Assembly: GCA_900770835.1 (NCBI GenBank)
Contig: CAAGLQ010000023.1
Coordinates: 1 to 64,000, forward strand
Direction of reading: 5' to 3'
Length of the DNA: 64,000 bases
From: an uncultured Parabacteroides sp.
GTDB lineage: Bacteria > Bacteroidota > Bacteroidia > Bacteroidales > Tannerellaceae
Translations under genes and position numbers: made by a program
In this document: piece by piece, positions 37,240 to 46,991 of the stretch
How positions within the stretch are numbered: position 1 is the first letter of the stretch
Layout of the letters: each line of letters starts with the position of its first letter
Notes under the pieces: generated by a model
Told to the model about the DNA's origin: nothing
Seen by the model: the letters and a program-made list of their open reading frames with translations, nothing else
Databases searched by the model: none

Positions 37240-39197
37240 AGAATTGACCAAAAAATCCTGACGGATTCACCGTTCAAGGGAATGAACTAACTTTGAAAAT
37301 ATATCGTAGTAACGATATCAGCACCCACACCCTGGAAGCAGTTGTACTTATCTTGGAACTTAATAGTCAAAAAATGGAGAATAAATTTATGGCTAAAATG
37401 GACCGAGTAAGAACAAGCAATCATTTTTTTATGCGAATACAATTATAGAGGTAAAAACAAAATGAGTAGCACTTTGAGGACTAATGGAGTATTAGAAACA
37501 GACAAGAAATGTATTTAATCTAGAGATCATATATGTACCTGTGAGGTTATGTGTAGTAGTGATAGTGTAGGGTGTTGGTTTTCTTCAGATTAAATAAGAT
37601 GAAGATATTTGGAAATGTAGTTGAAAATATGTGTGCCGGGATAGTCGATAAGATGTGTGATATGATAGGCGATAATTATATGAAAAGCACATGATCAAAA
37701 TTCTAAGACAATCGCATAAAAAAGGGCACTGTGATAGATTAAAGAAGGTGATGTATGGAATATCGATTTGAACATGAGGTGAAACCCAAATTTGAAGAAA
37801 ATCACTAGTGACATGCCGATGAACAAACAACATGATAGAAGTCTGCAACTGATAAGATAGTTGAAATTGTGTCCGAATGGTTGAATAGTTGCGTGTTTGT
37901 GTATATACTTGTTGTTCTGTTATTTGAAGATATATATGTTATGTGTTTAAATAGTAGATAATAGGGTTATTTATGTGTCCGATAAGAAATGTAGTAAAGA
38001 AAGGTATAAGACAGTCAGTTCGAATAAACCGATATTATGCAGGTGGGGGTGAACTTAAGATGACATGAAAAAACAAACGAGAATATAAAATACAGGAGAA
38101 ATCATAAATATAAAGAGGGAACTTACGCTCAAATGACATAAATTCAAACCAGAAAAAAAAATAAACCAGGTTGGACGGGAATGAGAGTTACAGAGCCTAA
38201 AATACGACAACGAACTACGATTTATATAGTGCGTTTAAACTCTCAATGTTCAGATCCAATCAGCATTTCAGACGTAGCTTAATGAGATACAATATTCAAT
38301 TTTCAAATTGAATATAGGAAGGATTGATAGAAACACAAATACAAAAAAGGGCCCTAGACAAATTTGGCAATTCAGAAACATCCTTTCCTGATAAAATTTG
38401 GCAGAAGCAACAAAATGTACAGAGAAACTTTTGTGTTTGGTTATTTAGCGATTTATGTATAGAAACAATGAATTAAATATGTGTTTGTGTACTAAGGTGG
38501 AATACAATTAGTTATAAATATATAAACAAACAATTACGGCGATAGAGTGCGTGCCGAAATCAAATCTTAGAATGGATAACTTTTTGAACGAAACGATGAC
38601 TACTGATTAAGATGCGTACTATCAATAAACTGGTTAATATAGATTAAGGCGTGAATAATAGCATAGAAAGCAAGTATTGTGTTTAATTAAAAAGATGTTT
38701 ATATGTTTGTGTATATATCTGTTGTTTAACTATTAGCATGATAGAGAAAAAAGTACGGACCAATAGGGTAAAGGATGTGATAGAGTAGTTGTAAAAATAT
38801 GTGTAGCTATTATAATTAGGGAATAAGTGGGATGTGACACTCAACCCAACTGCATTTTGGCAGGACGGCAGATGAGTATTTAATATAAGATTAGATTGAG
38901 CTATAATAGAAAAGGTAAGTTGTGTGATTGTTTAACGTATATGTAACTATGTGTTTGTGTGTTTGTATGTTTGTATGTTTGTGTGCCTGCATGTTTATGT
39001 ATTTGTGTACTTGTGTGTTTGTGTAATTGTGTGTTTGTGTAGCTAAGTGAATATTGGTTTTATAGAATGTAGCTATTTGGCTTGGTGACTATATGATCAA
39101 GATTCAGGAAGATTTGTGCCAGTGTACTTGTGTGTTTGTGTGTTTGCGTGCTTGTGTATTTGTGTATTTTTGTGTATATGTAACTGTGTGTTTGTGT
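37240..39197. other. Gene-free AT/GT-rich repeat field
   Basis: No supported gene. Degenerate copies of a longer phrase recur: GATAAGATAGTTG..., GTGTTTGTGTATATACTTGTTG (37892, 38703 and 44241 areas), and ATTGTGCAGATGGGG / ATTATGCAGGTGGGGG (38036, 43018). Together they look like an old multi-copy repeat family with most copies eroded. Confidence 0.5.
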
Positions 39198-39200
39198 ATG
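38935..39200. repeat. GTGTTTGTGT-type short tandem repeats
   Basis: Two runs (about 38940-39050 and 39120-39200) of 8-10 nt units such as TGTGTTTG and TATGTTTG, with the intervening spacer 39061-39110 belonging to a larger direct repeat. Low-complexity, strand-asymmetric (G+T on the plus strand). Confidence 0.7.
39061..39140. repeat. 80-bp direct repeat, copy 1
   Basis: Matches 40341-40420 base for base apart from scattered substitutions (shared: ATGTAGCTAT, GTGACTATATGA, TCAGGAAGATTTGTGC). Exactly 1,280 bp apart; the pair flanks the IS3-family remnant and the 16-bp tandem repeat. Confidence 0.7.
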
Positions 39201-40121
39201 TAGTGCAAAACAGTAAAAGAGCTTGCCGCAGAGAAGGACAAGGGACAGACGATGGGCCTTCTCAGCCGGCTGTTTGGCAAGAGCTGGCAGGCTTATTATC
39301 AGCACAGGAACACCCTCGTAAAACAGCTCCTGACAGAGGAGATGGTTGTCCGGTTCGTTCGTGAGACTCGCTCTTATGATCCTGGCATAGGAGGGACGAA
39401 ACTGCATGCCATGTACCTGAAGCGTTTCGGGCGAGACTTCGAGTATATGGTAGGCCGGGACAAGATGGAGAGAATCATACCGGAGAACCGTCTGAATATC
39501 CGATCGCCAAGAAGAAAACCCGCACGACAGATTCCTCGCATGGATTGCCAACGTACCCGAATCTCGTTAAGGATCTCGTCCCAAGCCGCAAGAACCAGGC
39601 ATGGGTGACGGACATCACGTACATACCGATTTGGACGGGTGATGACGTGCATGCCTTCTGCTACCTGTCCATGATATCCGACCACTACACCAAGAAGATC
39701 CTCGGATGGAACGTAGGCGAGACACTAGAGGCGTGGCATAGCGTGGAATGCCTTCTGCAGGCCGTGGCGACCCTTGAGGGGGGAGCGGGGACAAACATCA
39801 TCCATCACTCTGACAGGTGAGCGCAATACATAAGTGCTGCGTACACCTCCGTGCTCTATAAGGTGGAAACGCATCAGTATGACTGAGAGTGGGGACCCCA
39901 AGGATAATGCGGTCGCTGAGCGACTGAACAACACGATAAAGAACGAGCTATTCAAGAACATTAAATTTCATTCCATCGAGGAGGTGAGAAGATCCATGGG
40001 CAGGGCCGTTGAGTTCTTCAATAACGAGCGTCCGCACATGAGCTCGACAACATGACTCCTCGTCAAGCAGCCTCCCATATGGGCAGGATCCACAAGAAAA
40101 GGATTGAATTCAGGCCTTAGG
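39198..40121 (+). pseudogene. IS3-family transposase (OrfB) remnant
   Basis: Frames read on the plus strand: a DNA-binding helical start (GLLSRLFGKSWQAYYQHRNT), then after a frameshift the rve core with the first Asp (WVTDITYIPIWTGDDVHAFC), the second Asp (MISDHYTKKILGW), a premature TGA replacing the expected Gly in the HHSDR-G segment, further frameshifts, and a last Glu-containing segment (DNAVAERLNNTIKNELF) then ERPH. All three catalytic acidic residues are traceable, but the gene is cut by at least two frameshifts and one stop, so it is dead. The GC content is higher than that of the surrounding DNA. Confidence 0.85.
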
Positions 40122-40190
40122 TCGGTCATACAATCTACAGCTGGGTTTATGTAACTTTATTCAATCAAGCACCAGGGATTGAAGAGAAGC

Positions 40191-40243
40191 ATTCAACCAA
40201 CCTTAGGCTTATAGTATTAATCCATTCAACGTTTTCAGGGAAA
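40191..40243. repeat. Dispersed ~53-bp repeat, copy 2
   Basis: Second copy of the sequence at 32374-32427, same orientation; it immediately precedes the 16-bp tandem repeat. Confidence 0.65.
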
Positions 40244-40253
40244 ACAGTTTGTA

Positions 40254-40327
40254 TACCGGTGTGTTTGTGTACCGGTGTGTTTGTGTACCGGTGTGTTTGT
40301 GTACCGGTGTGTTTGTGTACCGGTGTG
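40254..40327. repeat. 16-bp tandem repeat
   Basis: TACCGGTGTGTTTGTG repeated exactly at 40254, 40270, 40286 and 40302, with a fifth partial unit at 40318. Perfect units indicate recent expansion, unlike the eroded repeats around it. Confidence 0.9.
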
Positions 40328-40340
40328 AACAAGTTGTTTT

Positions 40341-40420
40341 TATACAATGTAGCTATATGCCATAGTGACTATATGACCAAGCCTCAGGAAGATTTGTGCT
40401 AGTGTATTTGTGTGTATGTG
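40341..40420. repeat. 80-bp direct repeat, copy 2
   Basis: See 39061-39140. This copy carries a CATAGTGACTATA palindrome (40361-40373), which copy 1 has lost to TTGGTGACTATA. Confidence 0.7.
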
Positions 40421-40689
40421 TAACCGTGTGTCCGTGTATATTACTATTTATCTGAATACTATACATTATACAAAAGATCGTTTATATAGAATAACTAAAA
40501 TGTAATTATATAATTAGAAAGACAAGGATTTGACAAAACATCGAAAACATAAGAGCACTAAAGGAAAGTAAAAAACAGATAGGAATTAAATGTAAGAGAT
40601 TGAGGTGAAACACTATATGAACATACCACGTATTAGGGACAACGGGGTCTGGATCCGTCCCAAACTTTTGAAAAGCACCATGTCAAATG

Positions 40690-42200
40690 AATATACTCGT
40701 AAATTGCATTTACCAAGCATAAACATATTTACAATAGTTCGTTAAAAAATAGCCAATCCTAAGCGGCTCTGGCGGTAAATAAAATGAGTTCTTTGAAAAG
40801 TTTGTCAATAACTTGCGGGTCTGGGCTAATCCCAAACACGCAAATAAATCGTTCAAGCATATAAGCATTGTGTATGAAAGACTTGCAGGAGGATATGGAA
40901 TAGGCTATTCCGAGCCTCTTACATGCCGCTTTGGCCAAGTTGACAGCAGCAAGCGATGCATTGAAGTGAAAATCCAATTTCCTGAAGTCGGTTGACTGAC
41001 AGTTGGTGATTCCTGCATGCTGCTTTCCATCTCTAAAGCAAAACTCCAGCTGGAACCTGGTTCTGTAATAATCCAGCACCTCGCGTCCATCCATGGAATC
41101 GTCTGTAGAGAAATAAAGTTGCCACTTGTCTGTTCTCTCGTCCATCGGATACCAGATGGCCAAGGAAACATACCTTTTGAGAGCTTTTGCATATACCCTC
41201 AATCCGTATAGTTTTCCTTTGTTCACCTCGTATTCCTTGCACCGGGTCAAATCCAGATTGGCAAAGTCAATCCTACCGTCAAACCACTTGGGATGGCCAC
41301 GTTTTCCTGTTTTCTGTTCCAATGTCGGATAGTACAGGATTACGTCATTCCGAAAGCGGCTGATGACATGGAAATCGTTCTCACACATAGGCGTTATGAA
41401 AGTTTCCTTGGAAAAGAATGCGTCTGCAACCACCGTTCTGGATACGCTCTGTAGCTTGTCTTTTCTACTGATAAGATAGCTGCTGTACCAGTCAACGAGG
41501 TTCTTGTCCATATTATCCAAGGTCTTACAATCCGGTGTCTGAATGGAACCTAAAGTCATGCATTCATGGTTGTCGATGTCAATGACACCGATGCCCATGA
41601 TTTCCAGTCCACGCTTGTACTCTCCTGCACAACCAGACCAGAAGTAACCTATCCAAGGTGTCTTCTTGCCTGATTTGGGGATATAGGAAGGATCGATGGC
41701 GATGGCTTTTCTTTTGCCTGTGAGATGCTTGCTGATGATAGAGCCGTTGAACGCAAACCAGTCGAAAGTTTCATGCTCAAAAAGGTTACGATAAGTCTGT
41801 TCTGAGAAACAGCCATATCTGCCCAATTGGAGGAAGTTTATACGATCTGGGATGGCCATGAATAATTTCATGGTGTCCATGAACGCTTTTTCAAAAGGTT
41901 TGTGTATATTCGCTACTGATTTGAGAGCCGACAGGCACTCAGATTGGTATTGCATAAGGAGTGTTTCTTTAGTCATAATCAGAAGAGTTCACAGACTTCT
42001 AATTTACTAAAAACCAACGAATTATGCAATACTTTTTACCTTTATTATCAGCAGGTTAGCACACTTTTTTCAGCACATTTCTTCATGCTTAACCATTCGT
42101 TTTGACAACATTTCAATGACCTCTTTAGTGTTTTCGAACCGACTTTTGCCGGTTCTATTGTTTAACTTTTAATTTTTCGGTATAAATTTACCGAAGTATT
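40690..42200 (-). mobile_element. Intact IS4-family insertion sequence
   Basis: Imperfect terminal inverted repeats: AATATACTCGTAAATT (40690-40705) against AATTTACCGAAGTATT (42185-42200). About 1.51 kb around one full-length transposase gene. No clear target duplication was seen. The ends are related to those of the decayed IS4 copy (AATACTCCGGTAA). Confidence 0.65.
40759..41976 (-). CDS. IS4-family transposase, intact
   Basis: 405 aa DDE transposase. First Asp in AIAIDPSYIPKSGKKT, second Asp in TVVADAFFSKETF, and the catalytic Glu within the family signature Y-(2)-R-(3)-E-(6)-K seen as YRTRFQLEFCFRDGK; these identify the IS4 family. It starts MTKETLLMQYQSEC and no frameshift or stop is seen, so the element is probably active. 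It lies in the gene-poor repeat region, where insertions would do little harm. Confidence 0.92.
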   Translation of the reverse strand: MTKETLLMQYQSECLSALKSVANIHKPFEKAFMDTMKLFMAIPDRINFLQLGRYGCFSEQTYRNLFEHETFDWFAFNGSIISKHLTGKRKAIAIDPSYIPKSGKKTPWIGYFWSGCAGEYKRGLEIMGIGVIDIDNHECMTLGSIQTPDCKTLDNMDKNLVDWYSSYLISRKDKLQSVSRTVVADAFFSKETFITPMCENDFHVISRFRNDVILYYPTLEQKTGKRGHPKWFDGRIDFANLDLTRCKEYEVNKGKLYGLRVYAKALKRYVSLAIWYPMDERTDKWQLYFSTDDSMDGREVLDYYRTRFQLEFCFRDGKQHAGITNCQSTDFRKLDFHFNASLAAVNLAKAACKRLGIAYSISSCKSFIHNAYMLERFICVFGISPDPQVIDKLFKELILFTARAA

Positions 42201-43577
42201 GATATTTATAAACATTCACTGAAGACCATAACCTTCGTATAGTTACATAGATTTGTACTTGTACAGTAGTATAGTTATGTGTATGTGTAACTATATGGAA
42301 TACATATAGGTTAATAGATTAGATAAATATGCCAGGATAGAAGGTAAAATTAGTGACAGGATAGAAGAATGAAACATTAAAGGTTTAGTTAGCAATATTG
42401 TAACATCTGTGTTTTAATAGTTAGATAGTAGTGTGTTTGAATGGAATTAAAGAAGAGGGTTTTTATAGACATCTGATTATATGAGTAATATCATTTCTTT
42501 ATAGAGAAGTAGCACCACAAACATATGAAAATTGTGGATAGATATTCAAATCATCATGTTAGGCGAACACAGACATTTAATACTCTATGCTTGTATAATC
42601 CGAAAAGGCCTGACTGATATTGTTGGCGAAAAACTCAGGAATGGATAAGTATAATGTAGTTCAATTAAGAGAGTTTTATATTAGAGTATATATCAATGAA
42701 TGAGGAACTAACATAAACACAGTAGGTACATTTGGAGAGAATAGATAATATGTGACAGGGAACTAAGCAGCGAAAACGATTTCTTTTCAGCAAGAAATCT
42801 AGCATAGGTTCTAAATATCATATTAAAGAATTTAGTATAGATCGGGGATAGGGAAAGTGGAAGTAGAGAGAGTATCTATAAATACAGTTGATGCATTAAG
42901 TGTTAGTATAAAATAGTAATCATGTGTTTAGGCAGAAAGAAAGATTTATGTTTGTTTATATGCCTATCTAACAGTGATATAATCGAGTAACAGAAACAAA
43001 GATATGAAATAAGTAAATATTGTGCAGATGGGGTTTAGTACCTCCACAAACAAAATTCCAGGGATTCTAAGGTGATCGATTGATTTTTGAATACAGGTTA
43101 GTAGAAAGACTGATCAATGGATAACCAGATGAAAATGTACAGAGCAACAACTGAAGTTATGTGAGAATAAAGATATATACTAAACAAGATATATAGTTTT
43201 GTGATAGCGTATAGAATTGTATATTAAGCATATAAAGTAAATGTACAAATAAAAATAGTAAAGTAGGCAAGATGTGTGTATGGAAATAATACTACTTCTT
43301 AGGCATATGCTTACAGACGATCTCAGACATCATATACTCAAATCTATACGATAAATCGAAAGGGGGATCCGCTTCGGCCGACTAAAAGCCACATTGCCTA
43401 CGCTCCAGTTGAAAGCCGTACATAGAGAACATACACTTAATGCCATGCGGATCTCTATCGGGTCCATTAAGTAGTTATATAATGCGTCCTTGTCGAAGGT
43501 TAGCGAATGAGCTATGTCTAGATTTTACATTTATCTCTAGACGCACGACTCTTTGCCGCAGAACCTTAATATAGCTA
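42201..43577. other. Gene-free AT-rich stretch
   Basis: No supported gene. It contains degenerate relatives of the 38-kb and 44-kb repeat phrases, for example ATTGTGCAGATGGGG near 43018. From about 43370 the sequence becomes more GC-rich, marking the edge of the possible IS66 remnant. Confidence 0.45.
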
Positions 43578-43805
43578 TTGGACTTTGATTTGTATGGCAA
43601 TCTAATCCACGGTCAAATGCCTTGTATGAAATTTCTGTTCGTTAAGCCAGATGTTTGCCGCTGGCTTCGTTCAAATTCCACCTCGCAGTGGACACCCTTG
43701 CTTTGGGCTATAGCCTTACCGCTATTAGGGTGGCTTGGGGACATGCACCCATTAGACAATGCTCATGCCGAGCGTACCATGAAAAAGGAGAGCCAATATT
43801 TATAA
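43578..43805 (+). pseudogene. Possible IS66-family transposase remnant
   Basis: The translated segment WTPLLWAIALPLLGWLGDMH followed by PLDNAHAERTMK resembles the end of the IS66 TnpC catalytic region (…DN-x-x-ERAI/MKP). It is truncated on both sides and followed by unrelated sequence; the frame at 43872-44114 could not be connected to it. Tentative. Confidence 0.35.
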
Positions 43806-45044
43806 TCGGATTTTAGTAAACGGCAAGAGTCAACGGTCATCGTTATTTGGGTAATATGCCAATCAGGCTGGTTGAAGCAGGCTATAGTTCAGCATGAAGA
43901 AGCTGTGGAATTAATATCATTGGCAAGACTGATGAGCTCCCTTCCATATATTCTCGACATGATTGGTAACACAGACGTGCTTATTAGTGATGACAGAGAC
44001 CTAAAGAAGCAAGTTATAAAACATCATAGAGGTCACAGAAGAGCTCCAAGCACAGAAATAGACATTCATCTCCAGTCAAATGCCTTTAAGTGCAATGTGA
44101 TGTCTAAGGACTAGATTATAACCGATTCCAACAAAATTAGAATACATTAGAGTAAAAGACGTACAGGATAAAAGTAGGAAAAGCTATTCGTGTGGAAAAG
44201 TGATAAGATAGTTGTACAGTTGAAATAAAATAAAGTATATTGTTTGTGTATATATTTGGTTATTAGGTTTGTAAATAGGAATAGAAAAGGAATAAAGATA
44301 GAAGATATCATATGTGATAGAGTGATAGTATATTCACTAGTTATAGAAGGCCTCTACAAGTAAATGGCACAATAGAGGGAACGGTATAGTATATCCCAAA
44401 CTACTCCTTTACAAAATGAGCATTTCGAATCAGAAAGCATAAAAATTTATTGCCTAACTAAACATTTTGGGCAAATCCGTGCGTTGAATGTGATTACCAG
44501 AGAATAGAGCTACTCATAATAATATACTTTGGGGAAAGCATTATATATTTGGATTGAAGTATAGTTGTGTGTTTGTGTAATAAACAGTTTATTAATGATC
44601 TAAGAATTGAAAATAAATGTATAAACATAAGGGAGTAAAAATGTGATAGGCAAAAAAGGTGTGAGTACTAAGGGAGAAATGACGGGAAGCATGAAAAAAA
44701 ATGAGCCAGTACAAGGACAATATAATAAGAAACAGACTAAAACTAATATTGACTCAGATAAAAAATTCACAATGGCCCGAAACCACGAGCAGAAGGAGAG
44801 GTTGATCAGAAAGGCAGTTGTATAGTTGAATACTTTTGTGTTTATATAGTAGTAATAATAGGTGTTAGTGTAATTATCTATTATTCGTTATTATAGTCTA
44901 TATTAAGTTATATGTTTGGAAACATAGCAAAAAGATTGTCAGGTGGAAATTAAAAGATGAAGGTTAAGTGTTTATAGAGTGTAGTAGTAGTTAATAGTCT
45001 GAAAGATTAGGAATAAAGCGTTTTCCAAAGCTGAGAAAAGAGAA
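43806..45044. other. Gene-free AT-rich stretch
   Basis: Short open frames (43872-44114, 44643-44825) lack promoter, family features and conservation cues. GT-rich motifs recur at 44241-44253 and 44561-44580. Confidence 0.45.
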
Positions 45045-45065
45045 TGCTGCCGTTGAAAGGCAGCA
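45045..45065 (-). terminator. Hairpin terminator after the exonuclease VII-like gene
   Basis: TGCTGCC (45045-45051) pairs with GGCAGCA (45059-45065), loop GTTGAAA; on the minus strand it is followed by TTCTCTTTTC. About 100 bp past the stop at 45167. Confidence 0.5.
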
Positions 45066-45166
45066 ATATATTATGTAATTGATGGGGACGATACAAGCAT
45101 GACCACAAACCGTAATTTTGCAAAATAGAACTGTAAATGTAAGATGTGCAATGCAAGAGAAGCACT

Positions 45167-46549
45167 TTAGGAAAAAAGAGTAGCCAGTAAGACTCCAATT
45201 AAAAGAGCTGATAGGGTAGCTGAAATCAAAACAGCATAAGATATGTTATGAGCCTGATTTGATTGTAATCGTAAAAGTGCCTGGGATTTGGTTTCAAGTT
45301 CCATTGATAAATCTTTCAACTGACTGGATAAGGATTCATTTTGTAATTGATATACGGATGTAACCCTATTCATTTCACTTTGAAGCTTCTGATCGGCCTG
45401 ATCAAGCCGAAGCTGCAACTGTTTAATATAAGAATTTTGTGTATTAATTTGTTGAGCATGCGAAGCATTAATCTTTTGCAATTCTGATGAATGGGATAAC
45501 TCTCGATCTCTGATGTAGGCATCCTTTTTTTCTGCCTCTTGAGATAGTTCCGCAATGTGTTTATTCATAGTTTGGATTTGAGAAGAAAAAGTAGCCAGAG
45601 ACTGTTTCTTTTCAGAGCTTACAACGGCAAGTTGGCGATTTAACTCCTCTATCTGTTTTTCTTGAACCACAAGTCGATCAGAAAACTGTTTCTTGACAGA
45701 TTCTACAAGGACAGCTTTTGATTTCTCTTTTTCAGCAGTCACATGTTCAACAATGTCGGAAAAATATTTTCCAAGAGCAGTTGGTGTATCAATAAAAAGA
45801 TCTGCAATAAGCTTAACATGGTGTTTTTCTTCGGCATGGCCGATAGCAGAAATCAAAGGAGACTTCATCGATACAAGATAGGAGAGGAGACGATTGTCAT
45901 TGAATACCTCTAATCCTGAACCGCCTCCACGAATTAGCGCAATTGCCTGATAAAACCCATCAATTTGCTTTAATATTGATAGTATCTCATTGACGTTACC
46001 AAAACTGACATTGAACTCATCAAAATCAATGGCAAAATTGGCATTCCCTAAAGCGTTGAAAAACTCAGTCTTTGTACACGAAGAGTAAGCCCATACTAAG
46101 GCTATCTTTGGCTTCTTCATGGACATTAACTCTGTCCGAACAAGCAAAGAAATATCTCTACGTCCTAATTGCGCTTTTTTTCGCTGCAATTCCCAAAATT
46201 CCTTTTCCTCCTGGGAGACTGTATTGGATTCAGACTTACAAATAGCTGAAACAGTTAATGAGAGTTCTATCGACGCGGATTGGGTGACCTTGCGAGAAAG
46301 GTAGCCTGAAAGAGTAATCAGCTTGTTGCTATTATCACATAAATAGGTACGCAGGAAAGGTTTTACTTTGATCACTATATAGGACTTGCTGTCTTGTTCA
46401 ACTAAACGATCATAATAATAACCAGAATAAAATTTATTCTGACTATCTGGTTTATAAATCCCTTGTAAAGTAATGATCGTCGATTCAAGATCAATCTTCA
46501 AAGAATTAGAATAACAATTAATTATCGCTGAAGGAGTATAACTTTGCAT
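45167..46549 (-). CDS. Membrane-anchored exonuclease VII large-subunit-like (XseA-like) protein
   Basis: 460 aa. Residues ~20-105 look like an OB fold; 145-265 match the XseA catalytic domain: KPKIALVWAYSS, then ALIRGGGSGLEVFNDNRLLS, and SAIGHAEEKHHVKLIADLFI followed by DTPTALGKYF, which is the XseA RGGGS…GH…ADxxxxTPTA order. In the canonical GHExD motif the final Asp is Glu here (GHAEE). Residues 270-430 are a long coiled coil and 437-458 a single transmembrane segment, which normal XseA lacks. No XseB-like small subunit was found. It may be a nuclease held at the membrane, or an inactive relative. The nearest upstream gene starts 200 bp away. Confidence 0.8.
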   Translation of the reverse strand: MQSYTPSAIINCYSNSLKIDLESTIITLQGIYKPDSQNKFYSGYYYDRLVEQDSKSYIVIKVKPFLRTYLCDNSNKLITLSGYLSRKVTQSASIELSLTVSAICKSESNTVSQEEKEFWELQRKKAQLGRRDISLLVRTELMSMKKPKIALVWAYSSCTKTEFFNALGNANFAIDFDEFNVSFGNVNEILSILKQIDGFYQAIALIRGGGSGLEVFNDNRLLSYLVSMKSPLISAIGHAEEKHHVKLIADLFIDTPTALGKYFSDIVEHVTAEKEKSKAVLVESVKKQFSDRLVVQEKQIEELNRQLAVVSSEKKQSLATFSSQIQTMNKHIAELSQEAEKKDAYIRDRELSHSSELQKINASHAQQINTQNSYIKQLQLRLDQADQKLQSEMNRVTSVYQLQNESLSSQLKDLSMELETKSQALLRLQSNQAHNISYAVLISATLSALLIGVLLATLFS

Positions 46550-46697
46550 GATTTGAAATTTTTATAACGTAAAATTACTATCAATTACGTCTAAAACAAT
46601 TGATATATAGGAATATACAAATAAAATCGCAATAAACAAACTATCTCCAATTAATGTGTATGAATGGTCGAGGCAGCTCGACCCCTTATAGTATACA

Positions 46698-46741
46698 ATG
46701 CGTCAAGGGTATGTGGTAATGAACACATAATCCAAGACGCA
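46698..46741. other. Nested hairpin between the XseA-like gene and a small membrane gene
   Basis: Outer stem ATGCGTC (46698-46704) with GACGCAT (46735-46741) and an inner stem TATGTG/CACATA within it. A second hairpin GTCGAG/CTCGAC lies at 46668-46683. They follow the 76-aa gene stop (46749) on the minus strand, so they could end that transcript or form a structured leader for the XseA-like gene. Confidence 0.5.
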
Positions 46742-46748
46742 TAGATTA

Positions 46749-46979
46749 CTAATGATCCTCATCCGATAAAAAAGCGTTATAAAGCTCCTTATCGTCAAGA
46801 TAAATCTGAACAATCTCTATTGGAGAAGCATTAGGATGCTCCTGAACAATCAAATCATAAATCTCTAATGGAATTGATTCAACAGAGACTTCCTCTGGTT
46901 GCTCTTGCATAAAGAGAATGCAACCAAACATAATCAAAACAAAAACGATCAAAACAGATCTCAAAGTACATTCTTTCAT
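46749..46979 (-). CDS. Small membrane-anchored acidic protein
   Basis: 76 aa. An N-terminal hydrophobic helix (residues ~8-24, VLIVFVLIMFGCILFM) preceded by KECTLR; the cysteine at 20 is not in a good lipobox. The remaining 50 residues are acidic (EVSVESIPLEIYDLIVQEHP, then DDKELYNAFLSDEDH), probably one short helix pair facing out. It is 12 bp after the 196-aa gene. Not recognised; not an XseB homologue by composition. Confidence 0.65.
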   Translation of the reverse strand: MKECTLRSVLIVFVLIMFGCILFMQEQPEEVSVESIPLEIYDLIVQEHPNASPIEIVQIYLDDKELYNAFLSDEDH

Positions 46980-46991
46980 GACTATAATAAA

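Noticed and set aside
40254..40327. CRISPR-like short repeat
   Set aside because: A 16-bp unit with no spacers is a simple tandem repeat.
44643..44825. 60-codon plus-strand frame rich in Lys/Thr
   Set aside because: Lysine-rich reading of AT-rich repeats without promoter or ribosome-binding site.
46749..46979. XseB small subunit
   Set aside because: Right size but it has an N-terminal membrane helix and an acidic tail, not the all-helical XseB pattern.
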